Below are positions 15,821 to 25,652 of a stretch of DNA of 38,123 bases, piece after piece. The notes beneath the pieces were generated by a model. The model made no database searches. It was not told where the DNA came from and saw only the letters and a list, made by a program, of their open reading frames with translations. Source of the stretch: Marinobacterium profundum. Lineage in GTDB: Bacteria; Pseudomonadota; Gammaproteobacteria; Pseudomonadales; Balneatricaceae. Within the stretch, counting starts at the first letter, position 1; each line of letters opens with the position of its first letter. The stretch spans positions 1 to 38,123 of the forward strand of contig NZ_BCNS01000110.1 in assembly GCF_001528745.1 (NCBI RefSeq), given 5' to 3'. Both the position numbers and the translations under genes were made by a program.

Positions 15821-18800
15821 ATGGCAACATTCGGCCACACCTGGTGGGGCGAGCAATGGCTCAGCGCCTTCAATGGTATCGATGATACTAACCGACTGCC
15901 CCGCGGCCGACGCTATGCCGCCAACGGCTCAGTGCTGCGCATTGAGATCCAGGGCACCCGCGTGGATGCGAGGGTACGGGGCAGCCAGCGCACACCCTAC
16001 AGAGTTGCCATCAGCCTGGATGCCTTTGACGCGACACAACGCCAGCAACTGCTAGCGGCGATCAGTGATGACCCTGCGATACTGTCTCGGCTGCTGAACC
16101 GGCAATTGCCGCACCAGGTGCTGGATATTGCCAGCGCGCTCGATATTCAGCTGTTTCCCAGGCGCTGGCATGATATCAGGGCCAACTGCTCATGCCCGGA
16201 CTGGGCCGTGCCCTGCAAGCATATCGCCGCCGTGATTTACCTGATTGCCAATGAAATCGACAAGAACCCCTTCCGGGTGTTTGAGCTTCACGGGCTGGAT
16301 CTGGCCGCGGAGCTGGAAGCCCGAGTGGGCATGCGCCTGGAAACCCTGGAGGCATTACCCACACCGCTAACATTCTGGGCTCAGGCACCGGTTGTTGAGG
16401 GCTGGTCACCGGCCGAGATCAGTCAGTTTGACGCCATCGACCTGACCGGAATACCGCCGTTGCAGGACAAGCTCCTGACCATACTGTCCGGCAAGCCCCT
16501 GTTTTACCCGAAAGATTTTCGCGCCACCCTCGCCAGCCAATACAAGCGCACGGCCCGCGAAGCCAGCCGCTTTGACGACGAAGCTCAGGAACCCTGGATG
16601 GCGGCGGATCAGTTGCGGGGGCTAACATTCATCATTGATGAAAACGGCCACTTCCTGCACGCGCTCAACCACAACGATGAGACCCAGCGCCCAACGGCCA
16701 CCGCACCCGATACGATAGATACATCGCTGGATACCTGGCTGCAGCGTCTGAATGCCGTGCCGCCGGGTCTTGAACCCTATCTGGCCCACCCGCTGTTGCT
16801 CTGGCGCCTGCTGCTACGCGTCGCACTGAAGCTGATTGAACAGCGTGCCTATGTTCCGGCGGTGCTGAATAATAGTGCTGATGAGACCCTGATACACTGG
16901 CGCCCCGCCACCAGCAGCGCCCCGGTGCAGGCGCTGATGACGGCTCTGCAGGCGCTTTGCCCACCCAACCTGGTACTGCTGCAGCACAAGCCCAAAGGGC
17001 GCCGCGCCGCTATACAGTTATATGGCGATACACAGACACAGATTCAGGCGGCACTGCAGCTGATCCTTTCCCATTTTATAGCCCGGGGTTATAGCCCAGC
17101 GTCGGCGACTGCCGCCTGCGAGCCCATCGAGCAGCTGTTTTTCGGCGGTAAAGCGCAACGATTCGAGCGCTTTGAAAGCGCCGAAGCCCCCCGCGTTATC
17201 CGCCACTGGCTCAACCGCCTGTCCCTGAACGAGCGCAGCCACAAGCTGTTCCTGCAGGTTGAAGAGCGCCTCGATGATCGCCTCAGTGTGGATATCCGCA
17301 TTGAGCAGCGCAGCAACGGCGCTCAGCCCACGGCGACCGCTGCGGACGGTCCTCTGCAATCTCTGGACAGCCTGCTGGCCGCGCCTGAGTTGTCGCAAAC
17401 CCGTATACAGGTACTGGCCGACCTTGCGGTACTGGCAGACTACCTGCCGCAGATCGAGCAGCTTTACCGCCAGCAGGGTCGGCTTGCCGAGCTCGATTTC
17501 AGCCTGGCGGAATTCACCCCCATCTTCCGCCAGACCCTGCCAGCGCTGCGCATGCTCGGCATTCAGGTTATTTTGCCCAAGGCCCTGCGCGATCTGGCCC
17601 AGCCTCGCCTCAGCCTGGCGCTGTCCGGCGAGGGTACCGAAGCCGCCGTCAACTATCTGAATCTGGATCAGCTATTGCAGTTCGACTGGCAGATCGCCAT
17701 CGGTGATCAGCGCCTGGCGGTGAGTGAATTCCGGCAGCTGGTGCAGGCCTCCTCCGGCATAGTGCGGCTGCTGGATCAGTATGTATTGGTCGACGATACC
17801 GAACTGCAGCGTCTGATGACCCGCCTGGATGCGCTGCCCGAATCGCTGTCGCGTTTCGAGCTGCTAAAGGCCGGGCTGGCCGAAGAACTGGATGATACCC
17901 GGGTGGACCTGGTGGGCGGTGCCCAGTCACTGTTTGATCAACTACTGCAGCGCCAACCCGCCCCGCTACCCGCAGGCCTTAATGCAAGCCTGCGCCCCTA
18001 CCAGCTGCGCGGATATGAATGGCTGGTGCAAAACGCACGCATCGGCTTTGGCTCGCTGCTCGCCGATGATATGGGCCTGGGCAAGACGCTGCAGGTCATC
18101 GCCGCCCTGCTGTATCTGAAGGAGACCGGCCAGCTCGACAGCCGCAAGGCACTGGTGGTGGCGCCTACGTCCCTGCTAACCAACTGGAGCCGCGAGATCA
18201 CGCGCTTTGCCCCCGGATTGCGCGTGCAGATTTACCACGGCGGTGCGCGCAGCCTGGCACTGGCTGAACACGATATTATCCTCACCAGTTATGGTCTGGT
18301 GCGTACAGACGCCAAGGCGCTGGGCAAGCACGACTGGCGCGCACTGGTGATTGATGAAGCCCAGAACATCAAGAACCCGGGCAGCGCCCAGACCAAGGCC
18401 ATCAAGAAAATACGGGCGGATATCCGCATCGGCATGAGCGGCACCCCGGTGGAAAACCGGCTGCTGGAATACTGGAGCCTGTTCGACTTCAGTAATCGCG
18501 GTTATCTGGGCACCCAAAAGCATTTTCAGGCCGAGTTCGCCAACCCGATTGAGCGCGATCGCGATCAGGGCCGGCTGGAGCGTTTTCGCAAAATTACCGC
18601 GCCCTTTATTCTGCGGCGGCTTAAAAGCGATAAACAGATTATCAGCGACCTGCCGGACAAGATCGAAAGCAACCGCTACTGCGCCCTCAGCACCCAACAG
18701 GCGGCCCTGTACCAGAGCACCCTGGATGCGATCATGCAAGATCTGCAGGCCAGCGAGGGGATCGAGCGGCGCGGCATTATTTTCAAGCTGCTTAATGCCC

Positions 18801-19381
18801 TGAAGCAAATCTGCAACAGCCCGGCGCAGTTCCTCAGCCAGGACCAGGCCCTAGTGGAAGACTCCGGCAAGCTGGCGGCCTTTATGGAAATCATGACCGA
18901 GCTGGATGGCTCCGGCGAGAAGGCGCTGATTTTCACCCAGTACACACGCATGGGCGACCTTTTGGCCGACAGCCTGCGCCGGCAATTCGGCTGGGAAGTC
19001 CCCTTCCTGCACGGCGGGCTATCCCGCAAGCAGCGTGACGAGATGGTCGAAAGCTTTCAGAACGAGCGCGGTGTGCGCGCCATGATCCTGTCACTCAAGG
19101 CCGGCGGCACCGGTCTCAACCTCACCGCCGCCAGCCAGGTTATCCATTACGATCTGTGGTGGAACCCGGCCGTGGAAGCCCAGGCCACAGACCGTGCCTA
19201 TCGTATCGGCCAGCAGCGCAAAGTACTGGTACACCGCCTGATCACGGAAAACACCTTCGAGGAAAAAATCGACGCCATGATCCAGAGCAAAAAAGAACTG
19301 GCGGATCTCAGCGTCGCCAGCGGCGAACAATGGATCACCGAGCTATCGGATCAGCAACTGCGCGAGCTGATCTCCCTATAG
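15821..19381 (+). CDS. SWIM zinc-finger SNF2-family helicase
   Basis: 1186 residues from the chosen start. An N-terminal module begins MATFGHTWWGEQWLSAF. It carries a SWIM zinc finger, CSCPDWAVPCKH (about 123-134), of the CxCxnCxH type that binds DNA or protein. A long middle region of unknown fold follows. The C-terminal third is a SNF2/Rad54 ATPase: LLADDMGLGKTLQ (near 748), LVIDEAQNIKNPGS (near 843), MSGTPVENRL, ILRRLKSDK, SLKAGGTGLNLTAAS and the arginine-finger block ATDRAYRIGQ. Such proteins are widespread in bacteria and are presumed to remodel nucleic-acid-protein complexes. The start at 15821 is chosen because family members begin MATFGxTWWG; the 60 codons upstream look non-coding. 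Confidence 0.88.
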   Translation: MATFGHTWWGEQWLSAFNGIDDTNRLPRGRRYAANGSVLRIEIQGTRVDARVRGSQRTPYRVAISLDAFDATQRQQLLAAISDDPAILSRLLNRQLPHQVLDIASALDIQLFPRRWHDIRANCSCPDWAVPCKHIAAVIYLIANEIDKNPFRVFELHGLDLAAELEARVGMRLETLEALPTPLTFWAQAPVVEGWSPAEISQFDAIDLTGIPPLQDKLLTILSGKPLFYPKDFRATLASQYKRTAREASRFDDEAQEPWMAADQLRGLTFIIDENGHFLHALNHNDETQRPTATAPDTIDTSLDTWLQRLNAVPPGLEPYLAHPLLLWRLLLRVALKLIEQRAYVPAVLNNSADETLIHWRPATSSAPVQALMTALQALCPPNLVLLQHKPKGRRAAIQLYGDTQTQIQAALQLILSHFIARGYSPASATAACEPIEQLFFGGKAQRFERFESAEAPRVIRHWLNRLSLNERSHKLFLQVEERLDDRLSVDIRIEQRSNGAQPTATAADGPLQSLDSLLAAPELSQTRIQVLADLAVLADYLPQIEQLYRQQGRLAELDFSLAEFTPIFRQTLPALRMLGIQVILPKALRDLAQPRLSLALSGEGTEAAVNYLNLDQLLQFDWQIAIGDQRLAVSEFRQLVQASSGIVRLLDQYVLVDDTELQRLMTRLDALPESLSRFELLKAGLAEELDDTRVDLVGGAQSLFDQLLQRQPAPLPAGLNASLRPYQLRGYEWLVQNARIGFGSLLADDMGLGKTLQVIAALLYLKETGQLDSRKALVVAPTSLLTNWSREITRFAPGLRVQIYHGGARSLALAEHDIILTSYGLVRTDAKALGKHDWRALVIDEAQNIKNPGSAQTKAIKKIRADIRIGMSGTPVENRLLEYWSLFDFSNRGYLGTQKHFQAEFANPIERDRDQGRLERFRKITAPFILRRLKSDKQIISDLPDKIESNRYCALSTQQAALYQSTLDAIMQDLQASEGIERRGIIFKLLNALKQICNSPAQFLSQDQALVEDSGKLAAFMEIMTELDGSGEKALIFTQYTRMGDLLADSLRRQFGWEVPFLHGGLSRKQRDEMVESFQNERGVRAMILSLKAGGTGLNLTAASQVIHYDLWWNPAVEAQATDRAYRIGQQRKVLVHRLITENTFEEKIDAMIQSKKELADLSVASGEQWITELSDQQLRELISL

Positions 19382-19499
19382 GAGGCTGGGATTAACAACC
19401 TCGGCAGGCAGGCATAACCACCATCAATCTTCACAATTCAGGGCAGCCCCCGGTAGAATTCACCGTCCAACCCAGCACATGAGCGCAGCCATTCAGACC

Positions 19500-20612
19500 A
19501 TGAACATAGAAATACTGCACGCACACCCCGACAACGCCGCAGCCGACATTCCTGCGATGCAGCGGCACTTTAACCAACTGCGCAAAAAGCTGGCGAAGGA
19601 AGAAAAAAAACAGCAAAAATTTGTTCAGGAGTTGGACGCGCTCTGTCACACCTATGCTGAGCAGGTGGTGCCTGAGATGAAAAACAATCATGGGATACTA
19701 AAACTCCTCATGCATCGGCTGATCGATTTCTCTACGCGCAAGAGTCTCAGTCAATGGCACCGGGAAGAACTGGAGGCCTGGATCCATCAGCTACTGGCAC
19801 AGGTTGCCGAATACGACCCCATCGAAGCCACAGCCATTGCCGAACTCTACATGGATAGCCAGTATGAGGCGTTTGGCAAGCGAACACAGGTTCCTGACCC
19901 CGGTGAGTTCGATGAATTCGATCCGTTTGGCCCCGATGAGCCTTTCACCAGCGGGGCATCGGAACAGACATATCAAACGGCACCGGATAACGAGACGCAG
20001 TCAGATTTTTTCGGCTTTGACGACATTCCGGACTCTGATTCACAGAAAAATTCCCGCTATTTCGATGATTTCGACGCTGATCCGCCGGTACAACCGGCTG
20101 CAGCAGTGCTCGACGAAAAATGGTTCAAACAGTTGTTTCGCCGCGCCGCTCAGGCCCTGCATCCAGACAGGGAGCGCGATCCCGCGCGGCGATTACAAAA
20201 GGAGCAGCTGATGACGGAGTTGCTGCATGCACGTGACAACAACGACATGATGACCGTCATGACGCTGTATCAGCAGCACGTCAACGATGACAGCCTGCAG
20301 ATTCCGGAATCCGCCTTCGAGGCCCTGTGTGCGTCCTTGCAAAATCAGATACAAGGGCTGCAGCAAGAGAAAATGATTTACATCTATTCAGATCCACACC
20401 GGGCCCGTGTACATGATCTTCTCTATGCCGGCACCCGCAAGAAACAGCAGCAAAACCTCAGAGAGGTGCTGGAAGCGATCCAGCTGATAGGACAGCAGAT
20501 CCCGGAAATCATCGATGAGCTACGCAACATGAATGACCTGAAGCGCGAACTGCGTAACCGGCAGGAAGAGCGCTATTATTTCATGACCGAGCAGATGGTA
20601 GATTTTTACTGA
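19500..20612 (+). CDS. Degenerate J-domain (HPD) protein, first of a tandem pair
   Basis: 370 residues. The N-terminal half is a helical, charged region (LRKKLAKEEKKQQKFVQEL). It is followed by an acidic, Phe/Asp-rich linker (about 130-200) and then a J-domain-like segment, LFRRAAQALHPDRERDP, with the HPD signature at the end of a basic helix. A second helix follows (EQLMTELLHARDNNDMM). The C-terminal third is helical. HPD stimulates ATP hydrolysis by Hsp70 partners, so a co-chaperone role is plausible; no zinc-finger or client domain of DnaJ is present. The start at MNIEIL is preferred because the adjacent paralogue begins MNIDTL with no gap in the alignment; an upstream ATG at 19479 would add seven residues. 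No clear ribosome-binding site is seen for either start. Confidence 0.75.
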   Translation: MNIEILHAHPDNAAADIPAMQRHFNQLRKKLAKEEKKQQKFVQELDALCHTYAEQVVPEMKNNHGILKLLMHRLIDFSTRKSLSQWHREELEAWIHQLLAQVAEYDPIEATAIAELYMDSQYEAFGKRTQVPDPGEFDEFDPFGPDEPFTSGASEQTYQTAPDNETQSDFFGFDDIPDSDSQKNSRYFDDFDADPPVQPAAAVLDEKWFKQLFRRAAQALHPDRERDPARRLQKEQLMTELLHARDNNDMMTVMTLYQQHVNDDSLQIPESAFEALCASLQNQIQGLQQEKMIYIYSDPHRARVHDLLYAGTRKKQQQNLREVLEAIQLIGQQIPEIIDELRNMNDLKRELRNRQEERYYFMTEQMVDFY

Positions 20613-20646
20613 TTCGCATTGCGGCACTGCCCCGTCGATGCGAATC
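20611..20646 (+). terminator. Hairpin between the two J-like genes
   Basis: GATTCGCAT and ATGCGAATC form a perfect 9-bp stem that begins inside the stop codon of the first J-like gene, with an 18-base loop. No T-run follows, so it may be an attenuator or an RNA-stability hairpin. A second GC-rich hairpin, CCCCC-N8-GGGGG, lies at about 20677-20694. Confidence 0.4.
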
Positions 20647-20775
20647 TGCAAGGCGCCGGTATATTGCTGCGCTTTCCCCCCACTGCTGCGGGGGTAACGT
20701 CTGCTATCCCAATTCAGGCGTTAGCCCTGTAGTATGCGCCCCTTCTCAGCAGCCCCGAGTCCGGCCAAAGCAGCC

Positions 20776-21816
20776 ATGAATATTGACACCCTGCCCGAGC
20801 AGCCCGCCAGCGCTGCGGCGCCGACCTCCGCACTGCAGAAACGCTTTGACCGCCTGCGCAAGAACCTGGAACGCGAAGAGAAAAGGCGCCAGAAGCTCGT
20901 GCGCGAGCTGGATGAACTCGGTCATATTTATGCCAAGCAGGTGTTGCCGCGACTGAAAAACAATCACCGCATGCTGAAAACCCTGCTGCAACGCCTGATC
21001 GACTTTTCAGAACGTAAAAACCTGCGCCAGGGCCACCGCGAGACTCTGGAAGCCTGGGTGTACGAACTGCTGGAACAGGTCGCGCTATACGACCGCAAGG
21101 AAGCCGCCGCCATCGCCCAGCAGTACATGCGCACCCAGCTGGAAATCTTTGGTACCTCGAGTCATATCCCGCAGCCGCACTCGACCCAGGCAGACGCCGA
21201 GGCAAATGATGACGATAGCCATCATGCAGCCCCTGAATCGGACAAAAGCAAAGCCACAGACCACGCAACGCCTGAGGATGATGCAGCCGAACCCGGTGCT
21301 AGCGACGATGCAGCAGAGCGCCAAGACACGGAGCAGGTTCCAGCCGTGGATGACAAATGGCTCCGGCAGCTGTTCAGACGTGCCGCCCAGGCGCTGCATC
21401 CAGACCGGGAGCAAGACCCTGCACAGCGGGAGCACAAGGAGCAGCTGATGACCGAGCTGCTGAACGCACGTGACAACAACGACATGATGGCTGTCATGAC
21501 GCTGTACCAGCAGCACGTGGCAACAGACGCGCTGCAGATTCCGGAATCCGCCTTCGAGGCACTGTGCCTTTCGGTGCAGGCGCAAATTCAGCGCGTACAG
21601 CTGGAAAAAAACGACTACATACAATCAGATCCGCAGCGCGCCTTCGTGCACTATCACCTCTACGCTGACAGCCGCCGCAAACAGGTACAAAACCTCGATC
21701 GCCTGCTGGATCGCATCCGCCTGATGCGCCTGCAGATCCCCGGCGTCCTCGACGAACTGCGTACCCTCAAGGATCTGAAACGCGAACTGCAGTACCGCCA
21801 GCAAGATGGTTATTAA
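20776..21816 (+). CDS. Degenerate J-domain (HPD) protein, second of a tandem pair
   Basis: 346 residues, paralogous to the preceding gene over its whole length. The charged helical N-terminus (LRKNLEREEKRRQKLVREL) is followed by an acidic low-complexity linker of different sequence (DDDSHHAAPESDKSK and similar), then LFRRAAQALHPDREQDP with the HPD motif. A nearly identical helix (EQLMTELLNARDNNDMM) and C-terminal helical part follow (LRTLKDLKRELQYRQQ). DNA identity in the J-like core is high by eye, so the pair arose by fairly recent duplication or has been kept alike by gene conversion. The upstream ATG at 20734 is less likely because the paralogues align from MNI. Only 28 bp separate its stop from the convergent helicase gene. 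Confidence 0.75.
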   Translation: MNIDTLPEQPASAAAPTSALQKRFDRLRKNLEREEKRRQKLVRELDELGHIYAKQVLPRLKNNHRMLKTLLQRLIDFSERKNLRQGHRETLEAWVYELLEQVALYDRKEAAAIAQQYMRTQLEIFGTSSHIPQPHSTQADAEANDDDSHHAAPESDKSKATDHATPEDDAAEPGASDDAAERQDTEQVPAVDDKWLRQLFRRAAQALHPDREQDPAQREHKEQLMTELLNARDNNDMMAVMTLYQQHVATDALQIPESAFEALCLSVQAQIQRVQLEKNDYIQSDPQRAFVHYHLYADSRRKQVQNLDRLLDRIRLMRLQIPGVLDELRTLKDLKRELQYRQQDGY

Positions 21817-21844
21817 CCCCAGCAAGACAGCACATGGCCCCAGA

Positions 21845-24739
21845 TCAGTTTTCTATTAGCGGCGTACTGATCTCGTTCTCTGTGTGGCCGCTGCTGGGGT
21901 TCTCTTTCCCGCGGTAGTTTCCACAGCCCCAAAAGGTTCCAAAGCGCCCCGACCTTTGGGCCATATCAGCACCGCACAACGGGCACAGCGGCACCCAAGC
22001 GCTACAACTGTCATCAATACAGACTTTGAAACGCCCCGATTTTTTCATGGCCAGGCCGCACTCAGGACAGCCTTTCTCGCGATGGTCACAACGCGGGTAA
22101 TTACTGCAGCCAAAAAAATCACCGAATGTGCTACGCCTGGCCACCATAGATCCCGTTTCACAGCGACTGCACTTGATTGCCTCGTACAACCGCTGTGCCA
22201 GGGAGGTTTCAAACTCATTGAGCTCTATGGGGTATTGATCCCGCTGTAGCTCAATAACAAATTTCGACGCCGTCACCATATCACACACCAGAAAAACCCG
22301 GTGGCGGGCACGGGTCAGAGACACATAAAACAGCCGCCGCTCTTCTGCAAATTCATAGGGTTCTGCCGCTGGCAGTAATGCTTCAAGCAGCGGATGTGTC
22401 AGTTTCTCGGACGGAAAGCCATGCTTGCCAGATTCCAGCCCCAGGATAATCACATAGTCAGCCTCCTTGCCCTTGGCGGCATGAAGGCTCAGCGCTTCAA
22501 TATTGAGCTTTGGCCAGTCCCGATTTAGCGCCCTTAATGCAGTGCTATCGGGCAGCCGAAACCAGAAACGTGCCAGCAGATAGACGCTACTGCCGGGTTT
22601 GGCATGCTGGGCCAGCTCACGCAGGACATCCTCTAGCGCACGCCAGGGCTGCGCAGGATCCCGACTACGGCGCATAAGCGACACCGCAGGCTGGTTAACC
22701 TGCTCGTGAGCTTTTAATTGTTTTGGCACCTGCGCCGGGTTCCGCATCACAAAGCGTGACGCCACCTCACCAATGCTGCTGTTAAAGCGAAAGGTTTTGT
22801 CCAGCACAGTGGTCGCGCCGGGCCCAAAGTAATGATTGAACCCGGACGTCAGGCCGACATCGCTGCCGGAAAAACGGTAGATGGCCTGCCAGTCATCACC
22901 CACACAAAACAGCGAGCAGTCGCTGTGAGCCTCGTGCAGAGCCTTGACCAGCCGCGCCCTGGGCTCCGAGATATCCTGAAATTCATCCACCAGAATAAAA
23001 CGCCAGCGCGGCTTGAAACGGCCATCCTGTACATAGGCAAGAGCGCGGCCGATCATGTCATCAAAATCAATTTCATCCCGCGAACTCAGCAAATCCTGAT
23101 AAAGTTCCAGCACCGGTTGCAGCAACGTCATCGCCGCCTGCAGCTGTTTGCGCTCAGCCGAGCCCGCAATGATCTGCTGCAGTTTGGCGGCATTAAAACA
23201 GCCATTTTTGTAACGCCCCAGCAACTGGCTTAACAGCTCGGAAAAACGGCTGATAGCGCCGAATTCACGCAGAGTTTCCAGCACTGCCGCATCAGGCAAG
23301 GGGGAAAATGCCACCTGCTGCGCTTCCAGCTTGGCCTGCAGGTTTTCTAGCAACCGACCCTCGCGACGCTCGTAGTGGAAAGTTTCGATCATCGTGGTCT
23401 GATGGGTTTCGTGCAGTTCACGCTTCCACTGCATGGACGCAAGGTACTGCTCCCGGTCAATATAGGGTGCTGTATTACCCTGGCGATCAATACCAAAGTG
23501 TTCGATATAAATCCCATAATCGGGCAGGTAAAAATCGGGCTGATAGGTACGAAAATCAGGACTTTTAGTTTGGGCTTCATGGTAAATATCTTCGTATACG
23601 TAGCCTACCCCCATGCGAAATAGCCAGTTGGCAATCAGGCATTCTTCATAACTTTTAACCGCTTCACCCTTAAAGGTACGTATTTCATTGGCCGTCAGAT
23701 ATTCGAAGTACTCGCCTTCGCTTTTAAAATCAAAGGGGTTCTTTGCGGGGTACAGGTAGTACTGAAAATAGGTGAGGGCCAGGCGACGGTAGCTATCTTG
23801 CTGCAACAACTGCTGAAACCAGCTGTCCACTTGGCTGGCCAGCGCCTTGGCATCCTCCGCCAAGGCGCTGATACGGGGTTTGGCGCCTTCAACCTCAGTG
23901 ATGATAAGCTGGCCCAGCGCATGAAAAGTTTTTGCCGCAACGCCATCATTATCCAAACGGACATGCAGCCTTTCGCGCATTTCCTGCGCCGCCTTGCTGC
24001 CATAGGCCAGCAGCAATATATCCGCAGGCCTGGCTTGAGCGCTTTTAATCAGATAGACCGCACGCCCCACCAGCGTACTGGTTTTGCCGGTACCAGCCCC
24101 CGCCAGCACAAGATTGTTGTCATCATCGATAATGCAGGCTTCACGCTGACGCTCGGTCAGCGGGTTAGACTCGATGCCATCAAACAATGCCTGAAAACGC
24201 TCTTTCTGCCGGGCAACATAGCGGTCTCGAATCAGCTGCACCTGGGATTCATCCCAGTCTGCCCAGCGCTTTAACTGCAAATAAGGCGCACGGGCTTTGT
24301 CATCAACAACACCCTGTGCAGGCAGCGCCGTCACCGATGCCAGCGCTTTGGCCGCACGACGCTTAACCTCAAGCCAGCGCCCGGTACGCAAATACCCAGG
24401 ACGGCCAAGCAATCTGCGTAACTCATTCACCCGCTCGCTGGCAGCACTGGCATGATGCAGATACCAGTTCGCTTCAAGCGTACCTTGCAGTGCTGCGGCA
24501 CGACTACGAGAAAGCCAGCTGAGAATACGATCTCCCTGCGCTGTTGTTAAGACAACGCTGTGAAACAGAACTCCCTTTTGCAGCGCGGGCACTCTGAGCA
24601 ACTGTTCCCAGCTAACCGTTTCAGGTTGCGCTCCACGGGCTCCCACAAGCACAAGACCGGCATCGCACAGAGTGGCGTTGCGCCACGACACGCCGACCTG
24701 GCGCACCAGCCAATGGGGTCTAAAAATCTGTTCAGTCAT
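21845..24739 (-). CDS. helD: HelD-type superfamily I DNA helicase (helicase IV) with nuclease-like insert and zinc ribbons
   Basis: 964 residues against about 684 for E. coli helicase IV. The N-terminal region resembles HelD (WRNATLCDAGLVLVGARG). UvrD-like motor motifs follow: Walker A VLAGAGTGKTSTLVGRA (211-227), LLLAYGSKAAQEMRER, AKTFHALG, ILVDEFQDISEPRARL, VGDDWQAIYRFSGSD, LSLHAAKGKEADYVIILG and RLFYVSLTRARHRVFLV. Between the first motifs lies YQPDFYLPDYGIYIEHFG (about 393-410), which resembles a PD-(D/E)XK nuclease core seen in some UvrD relatives. The C-terminus adds cysteine ribbons of topoisomerase I type (CSRCETGSM, GCSNYPRC, CPECG, CPLCGADM). Likely role is recombination or repair. 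AGGTAG lies just before the ATG. Confidence 0.88.
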   Translation of the reverse strand: MTEQIFRPHWLVRQVGVSWRNATLCDAGLVLVGARGAQPETVSWEQLLRVPALQKGVLFHSVVLTTAQGDRILSWLSRSRAAALQGTLEANWYLHHASAASERVNELRRLLGRPGYLRTGRWLEVKRRAAKALASVTALPAQGVVDDKARAPYLQLKRWADWDESQVQLIRDRYVARQKERFQALFDGIESNPLTERQREACIIDDDNNLVLAGAGTGKTSTLVGRAVYLIKSAQARPADILLLAYGSKAAQEMRERLHVRLDNDGVAAKTFHALGQLIITEVEGAKPRISALAEDAKALASQVDSWFQQLLQQDSYRRLALTYFQYYLYPAKNPFDFKSEGEYFEYLTANEIRTFKGEAVKSYEECLIANWLFRMGVGYVYEDIYHEAQTKSPDFRTYQPDFYLPDYGIYIEHFGIDRQGNTAPYIDREQYLASMQWKRELHETHQTTMIETFHYERREGRLLENLQAKLEAQQVAFSPLPDAAVLETLREFGAISRFSELLSQLLGRYKNGCFNAAKLQQIIAGSAERKQLQAAMTLLQPVLELYQDLLSSRDEIDFDDMIGRALAYVQDGRFKPRWRFILVDEFQDISEPRARLVKALHEAHSDCSLFCVGDDWQAIYRFSGSDVGLTSGFNHYFGPGATTVLDKTFRFNSSIGEVASRFVMRNPAQVPKQLKAHEQVNQPAVSLMRRSRDPAQPWRALEDVLRELAQHAKPGSSVYLLARFWFRLPDSTALRALNRDWPKLNIEALSLHAAKGKEADYVIILGLESGKHGFPSEKLTHPLLEALLPAAEPYEFAEERRLFYVSLTRARHRVFLVCDMVTASKFVIELQRDQYPIELNEFETSLAQRLYEAIKCSRCETGSMVARRSTFGDFFGCSNYPRCDHREKGCPECGLAMKKSGRFKVCIDDSCSAWVPLCPLCGADMAQRSGRFGTFWGCGNYRGKENPSSGHTENEISTPLIEN

Positions 24740-24872
24740 CAGCTACCTGCTTGCCTAAAGACCTACACAACTGCGGCGCCAAAATAATACGGCCGGTCAT
24801 CCATTTGCATCCAATTCGGCGACTATAATAACGCCGCTCTTGCCCTTCCCTTGGCAATAATGGCTAAGCCCG

Positions 24873-25652
24873 CTACCGACTCAACGCCGCCCCCAGATGG
24901 CTGAAGTAACGGCCGAAGGCGGCATTGATGCGTTCGCGCTGCTCGCCCTGAGGATAGAGGCCACGCTTCGCCTCAGCCGAGACGCGGGTACCTTTCACCA
25001 GGAAGTTATTGCGAATGGCTGAGTCCTGCACAAAGGCCTCGAAGGCTCTGGCACAGAGCTCTTCCGGCTGGCTGTAATAAACCGTGCCCCGTGCCTTGTC
25101 TTCCAGTGCCGACACCCTGAAGAGTTCACTCGGCCCGTCCCCTAGCTCATCCAGTAGAATGCAGCGAAAGCACTCCGACAGCCGATCATTCAGCGGATGG
25201 GCAACCGGGGTTGCATCACTGAGCCAGGCTTTGGAGGCAAACATGCTGGAGGGCACATCACTGAAGGCTTTGTCCCCCAGGTAATGATCCAGCGCATGAA
25301 ACCACTCATGAGCAATACTGCCGGGACCTGCGTTCTTGGCCAGTGCAAAGCTGCGCTGCGCAGGGTCGTAGTGCGCAGCCACACCGGGACGGCCGCCAAT
25401 GCCGTATTGCAGCGACAACGCGCCGCGCAGGGAAATAAGCGTTTCAGGCCCCTGCAGAATGTGCATCAAATCCACCAGGGCACCGTAAAACAGCCCCGCC
25501 GCCCGCACCTGCTCATCCCGCGTCACCCAGCGCCCGATCTGTATCGAGCGAAAATCGAACCTGCGCCGGATATGCACAAAGGTGATGGGCTCTGCGGTGC
25601 GATGGTCCGGGCCGCGACTATCAACATCGCGGGGGATCGGGAGTGGTTCCAT
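24873..25652 (-). CDS. CLCA_X-type protein with HExxH motif
   Basis: 259 residues from the chosen start. The zinc-metallopeptidase signature HEWFHALDHYL (His115, Glu116, His119) is followed by a conserved acidic and aromatic block (SECFRCILLDELG, YSQPEELCARAFEAFVQD). This C-terminal part resembles the putative peptidase domain of CLCA_X or LPD1-type polyvalent proteins also carried by mobile elements. The substrate is unknown. The start is decided by a near-ideal ribosome-binding site: GGAGGT lies 5 bases before the ATG at 25650-25652, whereas the upstream ATG eight codons earlier has none. It is the last gene of host-like composition before the AT-rich defence island. Confidence 0.7.
   Translation of the reverse strand: MEPLPIPRDVDSRGPDHRTAEPITFVHIRRRFDFRSIQIGRWVTRDEQVRAAGLFYGALVDLMHILQGPETLISLRGALSLQYGIGGRPGVAAHYDPAQRSFALAKNAGPGSIAHEWFHALDHYLGDKAFSDVPSSMFASKAWLSDATPVAHPLNDRLSECFRCILLDELGDGPSELFRVSALEDKARGTVYYSQPEELCARAFEAFVQDSAIRNNFLVKGTRVSAEAKRGLYPQGEQRERINAAFGRYFSHLGAALSR

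Noticed and set aside
17018-17398. Leftward frames inside the SNF2 helicase gene
   Set aside because: They are antisense to a continuous 1186-residue helicase frame with motifs on both sides.
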